Shown: positions 23,395 through 24,593 of the stretch, piece after piece
Position numbering within the stretch: the stretch's first letter is position 1
Layout: every line of letters starts with the position of its first letter
IMG/VR virus record: IMGVR_UViG_3300027978_000022
Location: 1 to 24,593 of that record
Strand: one strand, 5' to 3'
DNA length: 24,593 nucleotides
Source of the DNA: a virus
Position numbers and translations under genes: made by a program
Notes under the pieces: model-generated
Told to the model about the DNA's origin: nothing
The model's input: only the letters and a program-made list of their open reading frames with translations
Databases searched by the model: none

Positions 23395-23751
23395 ATGGAT
23401 ATAAATAATGCAATTCAAGATTATGTACAATGTATTACTAATAATGCCGTAACAACACCTACAGGAGGTACTTGGCTTTCAGCATTGTGTCTATATTACA
23501 ATATAACAGAACCAGTAAATGGCAGTTGGATTCAAGCCTATTGTTTACACTTAGGTATAACTGCTACAGTAAATGGTTCATGGACTATTGCTTTAGCAAA
23601 CTATTACAGTATCGCACAACCTAAGAACGGGACGTGGTGGTATGCCATCGCTGATGATGCATGTAATGGAGCTCCGCCAGTAGGATCATTTATATGGAAC
23701 CTAAACTCAAATTTATGGGAGGCAGAAACAAGAACATGGTCACTAACATAA
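23395..23751 (+). CDS. Protein of four 18-residue tandem repeats, 118 aa
   Basis: Residues 22-93 are four consecutive 18-residue units with no gaps: PTGGTWLSALCLYYNITE, PVNGSWIQAYCLHLGITA, TVNGSWTIALANYYSIAQ, PKNGTWWYAIADDACNGA. The consensus is P-x-N-G-(S/T)-W-x-x-A-x-x-x-x-Y-x-I, with Trp27, Trp45, Trp63 and Trp81 in register. A partial degenerate unit may precede them. A short tail rich in Trp ends the protein. The pattern suggests a small helical repeat stack or solenoid; its position just before the fibre gene suggests a fibre base or an accessory. I do not know a function. Confidence 0.65.
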   Translation: MDINNAIQDYVQCITNNAVTTPTGGTWLSALCLYYNITEPVNGSWIQAYCLHLGITATVNGSWTIALANYYSIAQPKNGTWWYAIADDACNGAPPVGSFIWNLNSNLWEAETRTWSLT

Positions 23752-23777
23752 ACATAAATACAAACAAAAATTAAATT

Positions 23778-24593
23778 ATGGCAACATTAACAGGACAACA
23801 AATAGATCTATCTTATCAAGGTCTTTTAAAAACAAGTGATAACGCAGCTCTTTCAGCTACTGCTAAAGGTATCCAAGATGGTACAGGTGGAGCTACTAAT
23901 ATCGAGATGAGTAATACAGCAACTAACTTTGTTAGTGGTACTGTGGACTTTACAGGTAGTACTGTAAGTGGTTTACCAAGTAGTGCTGCTGGTTTAGAAT
24001 CAGGTACAGGTACTGACTCAATGCAATCAGCTGCAGCTCTAACAAGTACTGCTGCAGATGCATCAGGAACTAACTCTATCGCATTAGGTGAAGGAGCGAC
24101 TGCAAGTGCAGACGGTTCTGTAGCAATTGGAGAATCTACTACCGCAGACGGTGCAGACTGTGTTGCTATTGGTAGAGGCGCTAACTCAAACAGTGAATCA
24201 ATTGCAATTGGTGATGGTTCTACAAACGCAGTACAGAGATCAGTAGCAATCGGTAGATCTGCAACCGCAAATCAAAACGGTATTGCAATTGGTAACCATG
24301 CAGAAAACACGGGTGTTAGATCAATCTCGATGGCTTCATGTGCTCTTAACACACAAACTAACGCAGCTAATGATTCAGTAATGATTGTACCAGGTTCATA
24401 CGGTACAAGAGTAAACGCTGCGGCTGACGGATCTATTACTATTGGTGGTGCTAACACTGATTTAACTAGACAAACTGCAAACGCTGCAAATGGTATTGCA
24501 ATTGGATTTGATACGATATCAGACGCTTCAGGCGCTGTAGCTTTAGGTGAAGGGGTAACTGCCTCAACTGCAGATACAGTTTCAGTTAAAGCA
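23778..24593 (+). CDS. Second phage fibre protein with YadA-like head repeats (3' end outside window)
   Basis: The gene starts with an A-rich leader (CAAAAATTAAATT) and 272 codons are visible. The N-terminal ~70 residues (MATLTGQQIDLSYQGLLKTSDNAALSATAKGIQDG) form an attachment domain common in fibres of Bacteroidota phages. After GLESGTGTDSMQSAAAL begin the SIALGEGA, SVAIGES, SIAIGDG, SVAIGRS, GIAIGN and GIAIGF repeats of a YadA-like head. The frame is still open at the window end, in a segment (DTVSVKA) corresponding to the one that precedes the C-terminal domain in the first fibre gene. The two genes are paralogues; the C-terminal tip of this one is not visible. Confidence 0.75.
   Translation, partial: MATLTGQQIDLSYQGLLKTSDNAALSATAKGIQDGTGGATNIEMSNTATNFVSGTVDFTGSTVSGLPSSAAGLESGTGTDSMQSAAALTSTAADASGTNSIALGEGATASADGSVAIGESTTADGADCVAIGRGANSNSESIAIGDGSTNAVQRSVAIGRSATANQNGIAIGNHAENTGVRSISMASCALNTQTNAANDSVMIVPGSYGTRVNAAADGSITIGGANTDLTRQTANAANGIAIGFDTISDASGAVALGEGVTASTADTVSVKA

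Noticed and set aside
23207-23413. Minus-strand ORF opposite the holin-like gene
   Set aside because: The plus-strand gene has correct spacing to both neighbours and a holin-like pattern; the minus frame is its antisense reading.
1-24593. Circular genome joining the two window ends within one fibre gene
   Set aside because: The last codon ends exactly at 24593 while the first frame begins at base 2, so the join would be out of frame, and the repeat order would be duplicated.

Overview
The window is the virion-structure and DNA-packaging region of a tailed double-stranded DNA phage or prophage. Terminase, portal, HK97-type head genes, head-tail joining genes, a tail tube, a tape measure and fibres are all recognisable. 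The host is probably a member of the Bacteroidota, perhaps a marine flavobacterium. Three things point that way: the DNA is AT-rich and almost no gene has a Shine-Dalgarno sequence; A-rich leaders such as AAAACAAACAA precede many start codons; and a tail protein carries a repeat resembling SprB, the flavobacterial gliding adhesin. This is inference, because no host DNA is present. No tail sheath, integrase, endolysin or replication gene was seen, so tail type and lifestyle stay open, with a siphovirus-like tail the simplest reading.

Layout, left to right. 1-1135 is the end of a fibre gene with YadA-like head repeats, followed by a strong terminator. 1136-1865 has no gene but is dense in nested inverted repeats, and I read 1442-1830 as a probable structured RNA behind a possible promoter. 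1866-4955 is a tightly overlapping run: an unknown protein, a sigma-factor-like protein, three very small proteins, and the terminase small and large subunits. 4998-14330 is the tail block: a putative chaperone, tail completion, an HK97 gp10-like connector, two large distal tail proteins and the tape measure. A two-block 38-base element is repeated before the first and the last gene of this block. 14341-16246 holds an unusually large prohead protease and a small membrane protein. 16243-17687 is a minus-strand cassette of six small genes. 17912-20012 holds scaffold, major capsid protein and tail tube. 20045-21005 is a second minus-strand cassette with a GIY-YIG-like endonuclease and a nucleotidyltransferase-fold protein. 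21061-24593 holds a small structural protein, the portal, a connector, a holin-like protein, a protein of 18-residue repeats and the start of a second YadA-like fibre gene.

The plus-strand genes form a late operon set in which every step of particle building is represented. The order is unusual: tail genes come before head genes, and the portal lies about 16.5 kb downstream of the large terminase. The two minus-strand cassettes interrupt the late genes, and each ends in a hairpin that also serves the convergent late gene. The features most worth following up are the putative structured RNA, the protease with an embedded Cys-His-Asp domain, the repeated 38-base element, and the paralogous fibre genes at the two ends.
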